The notes beneath the pieces were generated by a model. It worked only from the letters and a program-made list of their open reading frames with translations. It did not search any database and was not told where the DNA came from. From Acidimicrobiia bacterium (GTDB lineage: Bacteria > Actinomycetota > Acidimicrobiia > Acidimicrobiales > SKKL01), in assembly GCA_016649895.1 (NCBI GenBank), contig JAENWR010000017.1, forward strand, positions 1-45,912: DNA of 45,912 bases, given 5' to 3'. Positions 1 through 8,863 of this stretch are shown here, one piece after another. Positions within the stretch are counted from its first letter, which is position 1. Each line of letters opens with the position of its first letter. Both the position numbers and the translations under genes were made by a program.

Positions 1-1449
1 CAGCGTATCGTTGATGGCCTTGAAATGATCGAGATCGAGGCAGAGCACGGCGACTGCTTCGTTGCGCTGGATCCGGGTCTCGAGCTTTGCCATCTCTTCG
101 CGGAACAGGGCGCGGTTGGGCAGGTCGGTGAGGGCATCGTGGGTGGCCAGGCGGGTCAGGCGATCCTGGAGGTCCTTGCGCTCGCCCACCTCGTGGCAGG
201 TGAGCAGCACGCCCCGCACCTCGGCGTGGCGACGCAGGTCGCTCGCCTCGATGTCGAACCAACGGCTCTCACCCGAGATGGCGAGCAGCGCCACGTTGAG
301 GAGGGGTCCGGTGCTCGGGTCGGCGAGGAGACGGCGGATGCGCTCGGCCTCGTCGGGGCCGCACAGGTCGGCAAGCGGCCGACGATCCCACGACTCGACC
401 GTGTGCCCGAGCAGACCCTCGATGGCAGGGCTGACGAAGGTCAACGTCGCGTCGTCGGCCGCCGCCAGGACGAGGTCCTGGCTGTTCTTCATGAGCGCGT
501 GGACCCTCGCCTGGGCTCGTTGCGCCGAGCGCTCCCGCGCCAACTGGAAGGTGATCAGAGCGGACAGGGCCGCCCCGACCACGCTGAGGAGCACGAAGGT
601 CTGGAGCCGCTGGGCGCTGCGCAGGTCGCCGAAGAGGAGGCCGGTGGCCTGCTCGAAAACGAGGCTGTATCCGTTCGCCAGGCCGGTGCCGATCAGCGTC
701 ACCTCGCTCCCGTCGCGCTGCTCGGTCCAGGTGATGGCCTCGCCCTCCGGAAGATCGGCGAGACGCCGGGGATCGACCGCTTCCTCGCCGATGCGATCGC
801 GCGACCACGCGTTCATCGCCACGCCGCTGCGGTCGAGGAGCATCAGACCGCCCGACTCGCCGTTCATCGATCCGGTCTGCTCGTGGAACGACTGGCCGGC
901 CGTGTCGACCGCCGGCTGGATCAGGACGACGAGTGCCCACGCCGGGCCGTCGCTCACCGGGATGAGCGTGGCGACGGACGGGACGCCCCGGTGGGCGAAC
1001 ACATCGGAGAGCACCGGCGTGCCGCCGGTGGCCACCTGCCAGGCGCCGGCGAGGTCCTCGGGATCGATGCCCTGCCCCGGTGGCAGCGACGCGAGGGGCT
1101 CGCCGTCGGCTGACACGAGGGCGGTGGTGGCGGCCGTCTCCGGGTTGTGGAACTGCTGGAGGAACGCCTCGTTCAACTCGCCGCCATCGGGAGCGAACGG
1201 TGTCGCCCGGACGATCTCCTGCGACACGGCGGGGTCCATCTGGTCGGTCATGTTCAGCGACAGGACCTCGACCGTCTCGACTCGCACCTGGAGGCGGTCG
1301 TTCTCAGCCGTGTGCAGGTTGGACCGGCCGATGCGCATCGCCACGACTCCGAGCGACGCGATCACGACGAGGCCGATGAGCGCAGGGACCGCGCGTTGCA
1401 GCGCGGGAAGGAAGCGAGGCGGGTTGGGGGCTCCCGCGAGAGGGTTCAC
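1..1449 (-). CDS. PAS-GGDEF membrane diguanylate cyclase, C-terminus cut by the window edge
   Basis: The frame is open for 483 codons from a GTG at 1449 to the left edge. Order seen: a hydrophobic segment at about residues 15-35, a roughly 250-residue extracytoplasmic region, a second membrane helix near residues 285-305, a PAS-like domain around 320-420, and the beginning of a GGDEF domain. The GGDEF start shows the linker THDALTDLPNR and, at the edge, LDLDHFKAIND. The GG(D/E)EF active-site loop lies outside the window, so catalytic competence cannot be judged. By family, it would make cyclic di-GMP from GTP in response to an extracellular or redox/ligand signal. It starts 73 bases after the ABC ATPase gene on the same strand. 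No clear Shine-Dalgarno sequence precedes the GTG and no other in-frame ATG is available, so the start is uncertain. Confidence 0.85.
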   Translation of the reverse strand, partial: MNPLAGAPNPPRFLPALQRAVPALIGLVVIASLGVVAMRIGRSNLHTAENDRLQVRVETVEVLSLNMTDQMDPAVSQEIVRATPFAPDGGELNEAFLQQFHNPETAATTALVSADGEPLASLPPGQGIDPEDLAGAWQVATGGTPVLSDVFAHRGVPSVATLIPVSDGPAWALVVLIQPAVDTAGQSFHEQTGSMNGESGGLMLLDRSGVAMNAWSRDRIGEEAVDPRRLADLPEGEAITWTEQRDGSEVTLIGTGLANGYSLVFEQATGLLFGDLRSAQRLQTFVLLSVVGAALSALITFQLARERSAQRAQARVHALMKNSQDLVLAAADDATLTFVSPAIEGLLGHTVESWDRRPLADLCGPDEAERIRRLLADPSTGPLLNVALLAISGESRWFDIEASDLRRHAEVRGVLLTCHEVGERKDLQDRLTRLATHDALTDLPNRALFREEMAKLETRIQRNEAVAVLCLDLDHFKAINDTL

Positions 1450-1522
1450 ATCGGGCTGTTCGGTCGACCCGCCCCTCGCATCTGCCCTCGCACTGGGAAA
1501 GGGACCAATGGCCCCTGTGACA

Positions 1523-2704
<1,182 letters not shown>

Positions 2705-2775
2705 GGCGACCCTCCCTCGCTCGACGGTGGATCGACCGTAGCGCGCCGCCAGGTCGGCCGACGGGAAGGTGCTCG

Positions 2776-3942
2776 TCAGAACAGGCAGGCACCGGTGTCG
2801 ATGGTGGGCCCGATGGGGACGGCCAGTGCAGCCTGGAGCTCGGCGATGGTGAGGGCATAGGCGACGCCGGGACGGTCGGGGGCGATGGCGAACGCCACGC
2901 CGACCACCCCACCCTCCGGGTTCACCAACGCACCGCCCGAGTCTCCGGGACTGAGGTCGGTGGAGATGAAGTAGACGTCGCGGCTCACGCGCTGGGAGTC
3001 GTAGATGTCGTTCCCGGTCGCGGTGACCCGCCGGCCGATCTCGAACGGCGCGACTCGGAGGTCGCCGCCGTTGGGGTGGCCGTAGACACCGCCGAGGTCG
3101 CCGATGGCGCCCTGAGCCACCGCCAGCGGCGGGCGATCGAGACCGGGAACCTCGAGCAGCGCCAGGTCGGTGCCCGGGTCGAAGAGCACCACCCGCGCCT
3201 CGAGCTCGGTTCCGTCGTCGCGCACCACGATGGTGGTGTCCTCGCCCGCGACCACGTGGGCGTTGGTGACGACGAGCTCGTCGGCCACCACGAACCCGCT
3301 GCCGAGCTGCAGCCGCCGGCACGCGGTGCCCTCGATGCGGAGGATGGATCGACGGACCGCGACGTCGACGTCGGGGCTGATGCCGGTGTTGGCGGGAGGT
3401 GCCGCGAGGTCGGGCGTGGGGTGCAGCGCGTTCCAGACCCGGGGGAACTGCTCGATGCCGATGACGCGGCGCAGCGCGAGCACTCCGTCGGGCGGCGATG
3501 GGAACACATCCTCGATGACCCGGGCGATCCGCGATCCGCGTGCCTGGTCGGCGGGCCACTCCGAGAAGTCCGACATCAGCGGGACCAGCAGCCACACGCC
3601 GAGCAGCACGCCGACGGCACCGGTGAGCGCTCCCGCGAAGCGGTCGACAGGGCTGAGGGCGTCGCCCGAGACGGCGCTGCGCAGGCGAGCCCCCACCACG
3701 AGCCCGATGAGCGACCCGATCGACACCCCGGCGACGATGACCCCGCCCCCGGTGAGAGCGAGCCGCAAGGCCCCGGCACCGTCGAGCCGATCGACGATCC
3801 ACGGGAGGGCACGAAGGGCCACGACCAGGCCGAGCCCGGCCCCCAGCCACGACGAGACCCGGGTGAGGAAGCCCAGGCGCCAGCCGGCCATGCACGCAGA
3901 GGCGATGACCGCGAGGATGGCCAGGTCGAACAGGTTCAGCAC
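2776..3942 (-). CDS. MarP-like membrane-anchored serine protease (CvpA domain plus trypsin-like domain)
   Basis: 388 residues. Residues 1-125 form four hydrophobic helices of the CvpA/colicin V production type. Residues 190-385 are a chymotrypsin-fold protease with the triad His229 (TNAHVV), Asp259 (PGTDLALL) and Ser335 (SPGDSGG). Cys208 and Cys386 sit at the positions where Mycobacterium tuberculosis MarP has an activity-controlling disulfide. By family, the protease domain is outside the membrane and supports acid or oxidative stress survival by cleaving cell-wall proteins. It follows trmI by 22 bases and may be co-transcribed with it. CCGGAG lies about 9 bases before the ATG. Not otherwise unusual. 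Confidence 0.93.
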   Translation of the reverse strand: MLNLFDLAILAVIASACMAGWRLGFLTRVSSWLGAGLGLVVALRALPWIVDRLDGAGALRLALTGGGVIVAGVSIGSLIGLVVGARLRSAVSGDALSPVDRFAGALTGAVGVLLGVWLLVPLMSDFSEWPADQARGSRIARVIEDVFPSPPDGVLALRRVIGIEQFPRVWNALHPTPDLAAPPANTGISPDVDVAVRRSILRIEGTACRRLQLGSGFVVADELVVTNAHVVAGEDTTIVVRDDGTELEARVVLFDPGTDLALLEVPGLDRPPLAVAQGAIGDLGGVYGHPNGGDLRVAPFEIGRRVTATGNDIYDSQRVSRDVYFISTDLSPGDSGGALVNPEGGVVGVAFAIAPDRPGVAYALTIAELQAALAVPIGPTIDTGACLF

Positions 3943-3964
3943 GCCGTCGACTCCGGCGGACCTG

Positions 3965-4753
3965 TCAGAGCCCGACCAGGCGGGCGTGGGTGAGGAAGCC
4001 CGTGTGGCCGACCATCCGATGGTCGGGCCGCACCGCCTGGCCCTCGATGTGCCAGCCGCGGTGCAGCACCTCGACGGTGCTCTCCATGGCGAACGAGCTC
4101 TTCTCGAGCCGCTCGCGCAGCTGCGCGGCCTGCGTGATGCTCGGCGTGTAGGCGATGAGGATGCCGCCCGGCACCAGGGCCTGCTCGGCGTGGGCCACCA
4201 CCTGCCATGGCTCGGGGAGGTCGAGCACGACCCGGTCGAACCCGGTGTCGTCCGAGCCGTTGCCGTCGATGCCGTCGTAGCAGTCGCGCTCCTCGACGGT
4301 GAACCGCTCGAGCGCCTCGGCGCCGAGGAACGACTCGACGTTCTTGCGGGCCCGGTTGGCGAAGTCGTTGCGCAGCTCGTAGCCGGTGATGACCGCGCCG
4401 GCGCGCAACATCGTCATGGAGAGTGCACCCGACCCGACCCCCGACTCGAGCACCCTCACCCCCGGGTAGATGTCGGCGAGCATCAAGATCGGCCCGAGGT
4501 CCTTCGGGTAGATGACCTGGGCGCCGCGTGGCATCTTGAGGACGAACTCGCCGAGCGTGGGGCGCACCACCACGTAGCGGGCGCCCCGGGTGGCCGTGAT
4601 GGTGACACCCTCGTGGCCGCCGATGATGCTGTCGTGGGGGACGAATCCGCTGTGGGTGTGGAACTCGCCTCCCTCCTCGAGGGTGACGAGGTAGCGGCGC
4701 TTCTTGTTGTCGAGGAGCAGGACTCGCTCCCCCGCGCTGAGCGTGCGGCTCAC
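3965..4753 (-). CDS. trmI: tRNA (adenine-58-N1)-methyltransferase TrmI
   Basis: 262 residues, matching bacterial and archaeal TrmI. An N-terminal small beta domain (about 1-75) is followed by a Rossmann methyltransferase: the SAM motif ESGVGSGALS is near residues 104-113, the acidic SAM ribose contact is in GYELRNDF, and DLPEPW carries the catalytic Asp. The enzyme makes m1A at position 58 in the tRNA T-loop using S-adenosylmethionine. Its GTG start overlaps the ttuA stop by four bases (GTGA), so translation is probably coupled. Placement behind ttuB and ttuA links two T-loop modifications, m1A58 and 2-thiouridine-54. Confidence 0.93.
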   Translation of the reverse strand: MSRTLSAGERVLLLDNKKRRYLVTLEEGGEFHTHSGFVPHDSIIGGHEGVTITATRGARYVVVRPTLGEFVLKMPRGAQVIYPKDLGPILMLADIYPGVRVLESGVGSGALSMTMLRAGAVITGYELRNDFANRARKNVESFLGAEALERFTVEERDCYDGIDGNGSDDTGFDRVVLDLPEPWQVVAHAEQALVPGGILIAYTPSITQAAQLRERLEKSSFAMESTVEVLHRGWHIEGQAVRPDHRMVGHTGFLTHARLVGL

Positions 4754-5691
4754 ACCGCACCTCCTCGGGTGGTGATGGTGACGGGCTGAGCACCGGCGGC
4801 CTTCTCGACGAGGCGGCAGAACGCACAGATCTCAGATGGGGTGGGAGCACCGCACCGCTCGCATTCGAGGAGGGCATCCTGCTCGGCGTCGATGGTGGTG
4901 CGGAAGCGCTCGGAGGCCCGGGCGAGGAAGCCGAAGTAGAAGTCGTGCTTGGCGCCGGGCGACCGCTTCTCGAGCATGTTGAGGGCGTCCTTGTAGGCGA
5001 GGTGGCGGTTCCCCTCGGCCATGGGGCACTCGTCGACCTGGTAGTCGATGCCGCGGACGACGCAGTACGCGGCCATCTCACGCTCGCCGAGGCGCACCAG
5101 CGGCTTCACCTTGCGCGGGAAGCCGTTGCGGGCGGCGAGCACCGGCAGCTGCCGGCCGAGGTACTCGTCGTGCCAGTGCAGGACGTTGCCGAGGAGCACG
5201 GCCGCCTCGTCGTCGAGGTTGTGACCGGTGGCGACGGCGTCGTAGCCCCCGTCGAGCGCGGCGCGGTCGAAGAGGTGGCGTTTGGAGAGTCCGCACGTCG
5301 AACACGGGGCACGGCGCGCCGCACGGGCACCGGTGGGGATGTCGTAGCCATACTCGGCGCGCAGGTCGACCTCGATGAGGCGTGCCCCGCGCGACTCGGC
5401 GAAGGCCCGCACGTAGGTGCCGGAGTCGTCGCTGTAGTCGCCGATGCCGAGCCCCAGGTAGAGGCCGTCGGCGTCGTATCCCATCTCGAGGAGGAGGTCC
5501 CACAGGGCCAGAGAGTCCTTGCCGCCGGACACGGCGATGAGCACCCGCTCACCCGGCAGGATCATGTCGAAGTCGGCGATGGCCTTGGCCGTTTGGTCGC
5601 GGCACAGCTTGAGGAAGTGCTCGGCGCAGAAGTTGGCGTTGTGGCGCCGGATGTCGATGATGGCAGGGCCTCGACAGACCCGGCACTTCAT
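4750..5691 (-). CDS. ttuA: TtuA-type tRNA 2-thiolation enzyme (PP-loop, Fe-S)
   Basis: 313 residues. N-terminal zinc site: Cys3, Cys6, Cys22, His25. PP-loop SGGKDS is at 55-60 and binds ATP to adenylate the tRNA. The three catalytic or cluster cysteines fall at 130, 133 (CSTC) and 222 (DECP), the same numbers I recall for the [4Fe-4S] ligands of Thermus TtuA. A C-terminal zinc site has Cys277, 280, 289 and 292. This arrangement separates TtuA/TtcA-class enzymes from TilS. By family, it replaces the 2-oxygen of U or T54 with sulfur delivered by the ubiquitin-like carrier TtuB, encoded immediately upstream with an ATGA overlap. An AGGTGAGG ribosome-binding site lies inside the end of ttuB. Alternative: a TtcA-like s2C32 enzyme, less likely because of the zinc fingers and neighbours. 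Confidence 0.88.
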   Translation of the reverse strand: MKCRVCRGPAIIDIRRHNANFCAEHFLKLCRDQTAKAIADFDMILPGERVLIAVSGGKDSLALWDLLLEMGYDADGLYLGLGIGDYSDDSGTYVRAFAESRGARLIEVDLRAEYGYDIPTGARAARRAPCSTCGLSKRHLFDRAALDGGYDAVATGHNLDDEAAVLLGNVLHWHDEYLGRQLPVLAARNGFPRKVKPLVRLGEREMAAYCVVRGIDYQVDECPMAEGNRHLAYKDALNMLEKRSPGAKHDFYFGFLARASERFRTTIDAEQDALLECERCGAPTPSEICAFCRLVEKAAGAQPVTITTRGGAV

Positions 5692-5906
5692 GGCCTCACC
5701 TGGGTGTCGACCGCGCCGCCCGAGATGACCGGGCGGATCTCGACCTGGTCGCTGTCGGCCAGCACCGTGTCGGCGGGGATCAGCTCGTCGCCCCGGATGA
5801 CGATGACCGACTCGCGGTTGATCTCGAGTCGCTCGAGGAGCGTGTTGACCGAAACGGGACCGTCGACGTCGATCTCGCGTCGGGGGTTGCGGAGCAGGAC
5901 CTTCAC
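5688..5906 (-). CDS. ttuB: TtuB-like ubiquitin-fold sulfur carrier (MoaD/ThiS family) with C-terminal tail
   Basis: 72 residues with a beta-grasp pattern typical of ThiS/MoaD: MKVLLRNP, then NTLLERLEI, IVIRGDELIPADTVL and DQVEIRPVISGG. The expected C-terminal di-glycine is at 63-64, but eight more residues (AVDTQVRP) follow before the stop. Sulfur carriers must expose a terminal Gly for thiocarboxylation, so this one would need trimming. The tail is encoded by the stretch that also holds the ttuA ribosome-binding site. Overlap with ttuA is ATGA. The GTG start at 5906 has GGAGGG directly before it and CATGAT six bases upstream of that, a weak leaderless -10. It is the first gene of the ttuB-ttuA-trmI cassette. 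Confidence 0.85.
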   Translation of the reverse strand: MKVLLRNPRREIDVDGPVSVNTLLERLEINRESVIVIRGDELIPADTVLADSDQVEIRPVISGGAVDTQVRP

Positions 5907-5949
5907 CCCTCCATCATGGCAGCGCCAGAGGGGAGGACCCCGTCGGGGG

Positions 5950-6183
5950 TCAGCGTCGACGGCGGATCTTGGCCGGCTTGCCGCGCCGGTCGACGAGCGT
6001 GTGGTCGACGACCATGGTGTGGCCGGGTTCGAGCACGCCGCGGTAGACCACCTCGGTCTGGGGCTTGCGCACCTCGTTGGCCTTGCGCAGGAGCCAGACA
6101 GAGGCGCCGAGGATGACCCACGGCCGGCGGTTGCCGGCGGCGAACGCCCTGGCCATGGCGAGCCGCTGCAGTCGTCGCAGCAT
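5950..6183 (-). CDS. Small basic protein of unknown function
   Basis: 77 residues, ATG overlapping the preceding stop by one base (TGATG). The sequence is strongly basic (MLRRLQRLAMAR at the start, KIRRRR at the end) with one short hydrophobic stretch, PWVILGASVWLL, near residues 21-32 that could sit at a membrane face. A small beta-rich tail (TEVVYRGVLEPGHTMVV) follows. No family recognised. It is the last of three tightly linked small genes, so a membrane-associated role with the two upstream proteins is the only contextual hint. Confidence 0.65.
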   Translation of the reverse strand: MLRRLQRLAMARAFAAGNRRPWVILGASVWLLRKANEVRKPQTEVVYRGVLEPGHTMVVDHTLVDRRGKPAKIRRRR

Positions 6184-6404
6184 CAGACCCGCCGGATCTC
6201 GACCATCGTGGTGCGCTTGCGCCCACCCTTGCGACCCATGCGGTAGGCGAGCAGGACGATGCCAACCACGACGACGACACCCACCACGGTGGCGATGCCG
6301 ATGGCCTGCTCCTTGCGATCGTCGACCTCGCCCTCGAGCTCGCGGAACTGCGCCTCGATGTCATCGCGGGTGATGCGTCGGGTGTGGGTGCGCGTGGCGC
6401 TCAT
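6183..6404 (-). CDS. Single-pass small membrane protein of unknown function
   Basis: 73 residues. A charged N-terminal half (RDDIEAQFRELEGEVDDRKEQ), probably helical, precedes one strong membrane helix (IGIATVVGVVVVVGIVLLAY, about 36-55) and a basic tail MGRKGGRKR. Overlaps the upstream holin-like gene by ATGA and the downstream gene by one base, so all three are probably translated together. The positive tail suggests the C-terminus is cytoplasmic by the positive-inside rule; this is inference. No function assigned. Confidence 0.7.
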   Translation of the reverse strand: MSATRTHTRRITRDDIEAQFRELEGEVDDRKEQAIGIATVVGVVVVVGIVLLAYRMGRKGGRKRTTMVEIRRV

Positions 6405-6721
6405 GCGGGGCGACCGCCACGCGTGATGGCGCGGGCCAGGAGCGCGATGGCGACGCCGAGCCCGGCGAGGATGATGAGGTACGGGATCCAGCTGAGGTTG
6501 CCGGTGAAGGTCGAACCGGTCTCGGTCTGCAGCGCCCGCAGGCCGGCGAGAGCGAGCATCAGGAGGCCAACGCCGACGAGGACGGCCCCGGAGAGGCCGA
6601 ACCCGAGGTAACGCCCGATGCCGCGCAGGGGGTCGATCGTCTCCTGCTTGGCATAGTCGACCAGGAGGGTCTTGAGGCTGGCAAGGGTGTCGGCCGGGCT
6701 CTTGGATGACGATGTGGCCAC
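6401..6721 (-). CDS. Two-helix membrane protein resembling actinobacterial holin superfamily III
   Basis: 106 residues. After a polar N-terminal segment containing a KTLLVDYAKQETIDPL amphipathic stretch come two membrane helices, at about 45-65 (FGLSGAVLVGVGLLMLALAG) and 80-100 (WIPYLIILAGLGVAIALLA). This size and layout resemble chromosomal 'phage holin family' proteins (PF07332-like) that are common in actinobacteria outside prophages; no phage gene is nearby, so lysis is unlikely. The GTG start has a strong AGAGGAG ribosome-binding site six bases upstream. It is first in a three-gene run of small proteins. Confidence 0.75.
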   Translation of the reverse strand: MATSSSKSPADTLASLKTLLVDYAKQETIDPLRGIGRYLGFGLSGAVLVGVGLLMLALAGLRALQTETGSTFTGNLSWIPYLIILAGLGVAIALLARAITRGGRPA

Positions 6722-6762
6722 TGTTCTCCTCTGTGCGGCGGACGGCGGTCGCGTACCCCTTC

Positions 6763-7404
6763 CTACCCCATGGCCAGGCGCCCCCGCATCAACTGGAGCA
6801 CCTCGGTGATCACCGAGTGCAGCACAGTGACGCGCTCCCCCGCTCCCGAGGCGGCGAGCACAGCATGTCGGTCGGTCGGTCCGATGGGAGCGACCGCGGC
6901 CACCTCGAAGCTCCCGGTGCGGGGGTCGGTGGAGATCTCGATGGTGGCGGGGGCGGAGGGGGCGCCGAGCTCGGCGGCGGCAGCGAGGGCCTGTCGAAGG
7001 AGGGTCACGACGTCGCGGTGTGCTTCGGTGACACTGGACAGATCGGTGTCGAGGTCGTCATCGGGCCAGTCCTCGACGGAGGCCCTCGGGTAGGGATCGT
7101 CGGCGAGCCACTCGACCACCCGAACCCGACGGACGCCGACGGCCACGACCGCGAGGCGGTCCGCTGCGAGCCGATCGGAGCGGGCCACCGATGCGACCGT
7201 ACCCACCGACGTGCGCACGTCGCCCCCGCCCACCTCGGCGCCACGCTCGATGAGCACCACCCCGAACTCCGGTGGCTCGGTGGCGAGGACGTCCTCGGCC
7301 AGCGTCAGGTAGCGGGGTTCGAACAAATGCAGTGGCAGCACCGCGCGGGGCACGAGGACGGTGCCGAGGGGGAACATCGCCAACTCGTACGAGGTCGGTT
7401 CCAT
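6763..7404 (-). CDS. LON peptidase N-terminal (substrate-binding) domain protein
   Basis: 213 residues. The opening ELAMFPLGTVLVP and the motif LPLHLFEPRYLTL are the signature of the stand-alone LON_substr_bdg domain (PF02190). No ATPase or Ser-Lys protease part is present, so it is not the Lon protease; such solo proteins bind unfolded substrates or act in unknown ways. The ATG is preceded by TAGCCT with a 6-base gap, consistent with leaderless transcription. Divergent from the MFS gene at 7501. Confidence 0.88.
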   Translation of the reverse strand: MEPTSYELAMFPLGTVLVPRAVLPLHLFEPRYLTLAEDVLATEPPEFGVVLIERGAEVGGGDVRTSVGTVASVARSDRLAADRLAVVAVGVRRVRVVEWLADDPYPRASVEDWPDDDLDTDLSSVTEAHRDVVTLLRQALAAAAELGAPSAPATIEISTDPRTGSFEVAAVAPIGPTDRHAVLAASGAGERVTVLHSVITEVLQLMRGRLAMG

Positions 7405-7410
7405 CGCCGA

Positions 7411-7416
7411 AGGCTA
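7411..7416 (-). promoter_or_regulatory. Leaderless-type -10 box of the LON-domain gene
   Basis: TAGCCT on the minus strand, six bases before the ATG at 7404. This matches TANNNT with a start codon at the expected transcription start. Confidence 0.5.
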
Positions 7417-7454
7417 GGTCCGGGGGGGTTGTTGTTGACCGGCGGCCAGACAGT

Positions 7455-7460
7455 TAGAGT
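7455..7460 (+). promoter_or_regulatory. Candidate -10 box of the MFS gene
   Basis: TAGAGT with TTGTTG 17 bases upstream (7432-7437). This predicts a start of transcription near 7467 and a leader of about 34 bases before the GTG at 7501. Weaker than the leaderless sites. Confidence 0.3.
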
Positions 7461-7500
7461 CTCGAACTGTCATTCCGTCACGCCCCGCCTGGACGCCGCT

Positions 7501-8835
7501 GTGAGCCAGCTCCACGACCACGATGCCGTAGCAGCCGCAGCGTCGGAGGGAAGCACCGACGACGCCGCGCAAGAGCCTCCGCTCTCCCGACGGGCGGCGT
7601 GGAAGGCCTCGACCTTCGCCGCGCTCGAGGTACCGACCTACCGGCTGCTCTGGTACGGCGGCGTCTTCTCGTTCCTCGCCGTGCAGATGCAGGTGGTGGC
7701 CCGGGCCGCACTCGCATTCGACCTCACCGGTACGAACGCATCGCTCGGCACCGTGATGTTCTGGTTCGGTTTGCCGATGCTGTTGCTCACTCCCTTCGGA
7801 GGAGTCGCCGCAGACCGCCTTTCGAAGCGCGGGGTGATCCTCGTCTCGCAGTGGCTCATCATCGTCTCATCGGTGCTGCTCGCCGCCGCGCTGATCTTCG
7901 ACGTGATCGAGTTCTGGATGCTGCCGGCCTCGTCGGCCGTGCAGGCCGTGGCCTTCGCCTTCCTCGGGCCGTCACGGATGGCGTTCACGAGCGAGCTGGT
8001 CGGCCGTCAACGGCTCGGCAACGCCGTGGTACTCCAGCAGATGAGCATGAACGGCACCAGGGTGTTCGGCCCATCCCTCGCCGGGATGCTGATCGGCATC
8101 GCGTGGTTCGGATACGAGGGGGCCTACCTCACCACCGCGGTCCTCACCATCGTGGCCACGCTCATGACGATGCGTCTGCCCCCTGGCCGACCAGCCGACG
8201 GCACCACCAGCAAGCGTCCGCTGCGCGAGTTCGTCGACGGTGTGAGATACGTGCGGGCCAACCCCAACCTGGCACTTCTGCTCCTCGTCTCGCTCGTGGT
8301 GGTCATGTCGGCGTTCCCGTACATCTCGTTCCTGGCCTCGCTCTCCAAGGAGATCTTCGGCAAGGGCAACAGCGGTCTCGGCTTCATGTACGGGGCCACC
8401 GCGATCGGCGCGGTCAGCGCGTCGCTCTTCATCGCCGGACGGTCGAGCGGCCCGAACGTGTGGAAGCTCCAGGCGGCGGCGGGAGCCATGTTCGGCTTCG
8501 GTCTCGTGCTGCTCTCGGTGACCCCGACGTTCATCGCGTCGCTATTCGTCCTGGTGCTCGTGGGCGGTGCCACCTCGGCGTTCCAGGCGCTCAACAACAC
8601 CATGGTGCTCATGGGCAGCGAGAGCATCTTCCACGGGCGCATCCAGTCGCTGATGATGCTCAGCTTCTCGGGGTTCGGGCTCATGGCCCTGCCGCTCGGC
8701 ATCGTGGCCGATGCCATCGGCTTGCGCACCACGTTCACGATCATGGGATCGGTGACGATGGCGGCCATGGGGGTCTACTACCTGGTCCGTCCCAGCATCG
8801 ATCGCCGGTACCCGCTGCTCGACCACACGGAATGA
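7501..8835 (+). CDS. MFS transporter (MFS_3/EntS-like exporter)
   Basis: 444 residues from the GTG at 7501, with about 12 hydrophobic helices. The N-terminal half has the MFS motif-A-like loop GGVAADRLSKRG between helices 2 and 3, and the region LGPSRMAFTSELV plus LGNAVVLQQMSMN is typical of the MFS_3 (enterobactin exporter EntS-like) group. By family it is a proton-driven exporter of a small molecule; the substrate is unknown and no siderophore or drug gene is adjacent. A polar N-terminal extension of about 35 residues precedes helix 1. The start is uncertain: no Shine-Dalgarno sequence is evident, and the frame is open upstream into the divergent promoter. Confidence 0.85.
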   Translation: MSQLHDHDAVAAAASEGSTDDAAQEPPLSRRAAWKASTFAALEVPTYRLLWYGGVFSFLAVQMQVVARAALAFDLTGTNASLGTVMFWFGLPMLLLTPFGGVAADRLSKRGVILVSQWLIIVSSVLLAAALIFDVIEFWMLPASSAVQAVAFAFLGPSRMAFTSELVGRQRLGNAVVLQQMSMNGTRVFGPSLAGMLIGIAWFGYEGAYLTTAVLTIVATLMTMRLPPGRPADGTTSKRPLREFVDGVRYVRANPNLALLLLVSLVVVMSAFPYISFLASLSKEIFGKGNSGLGFMYGATAIGAVSASLFIAGRSSGPNVWKLQAAAGAMFGFGLVLLSVTPTFIASLFVLVLVGGATSAFQALNNTMVLMGSESIFHGRIQSLMMLSFSGFGLMALPLGIVADAIGLRTTFTIMGSVTMAAMGVYYLVRPSIDRRYPLLDHTE

Positions 8836-8863
8836 GGAATCTCGCTACGAGGCGGTGAGCCGA

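Noticed and set aside
6401-6721. Prophage remnant suggested by the holin-like protein
   Set aside because: No endolysin, integrase, capsid or other phage gene is nearby; chromosomal holin-like proteins are common in actinobacteria.
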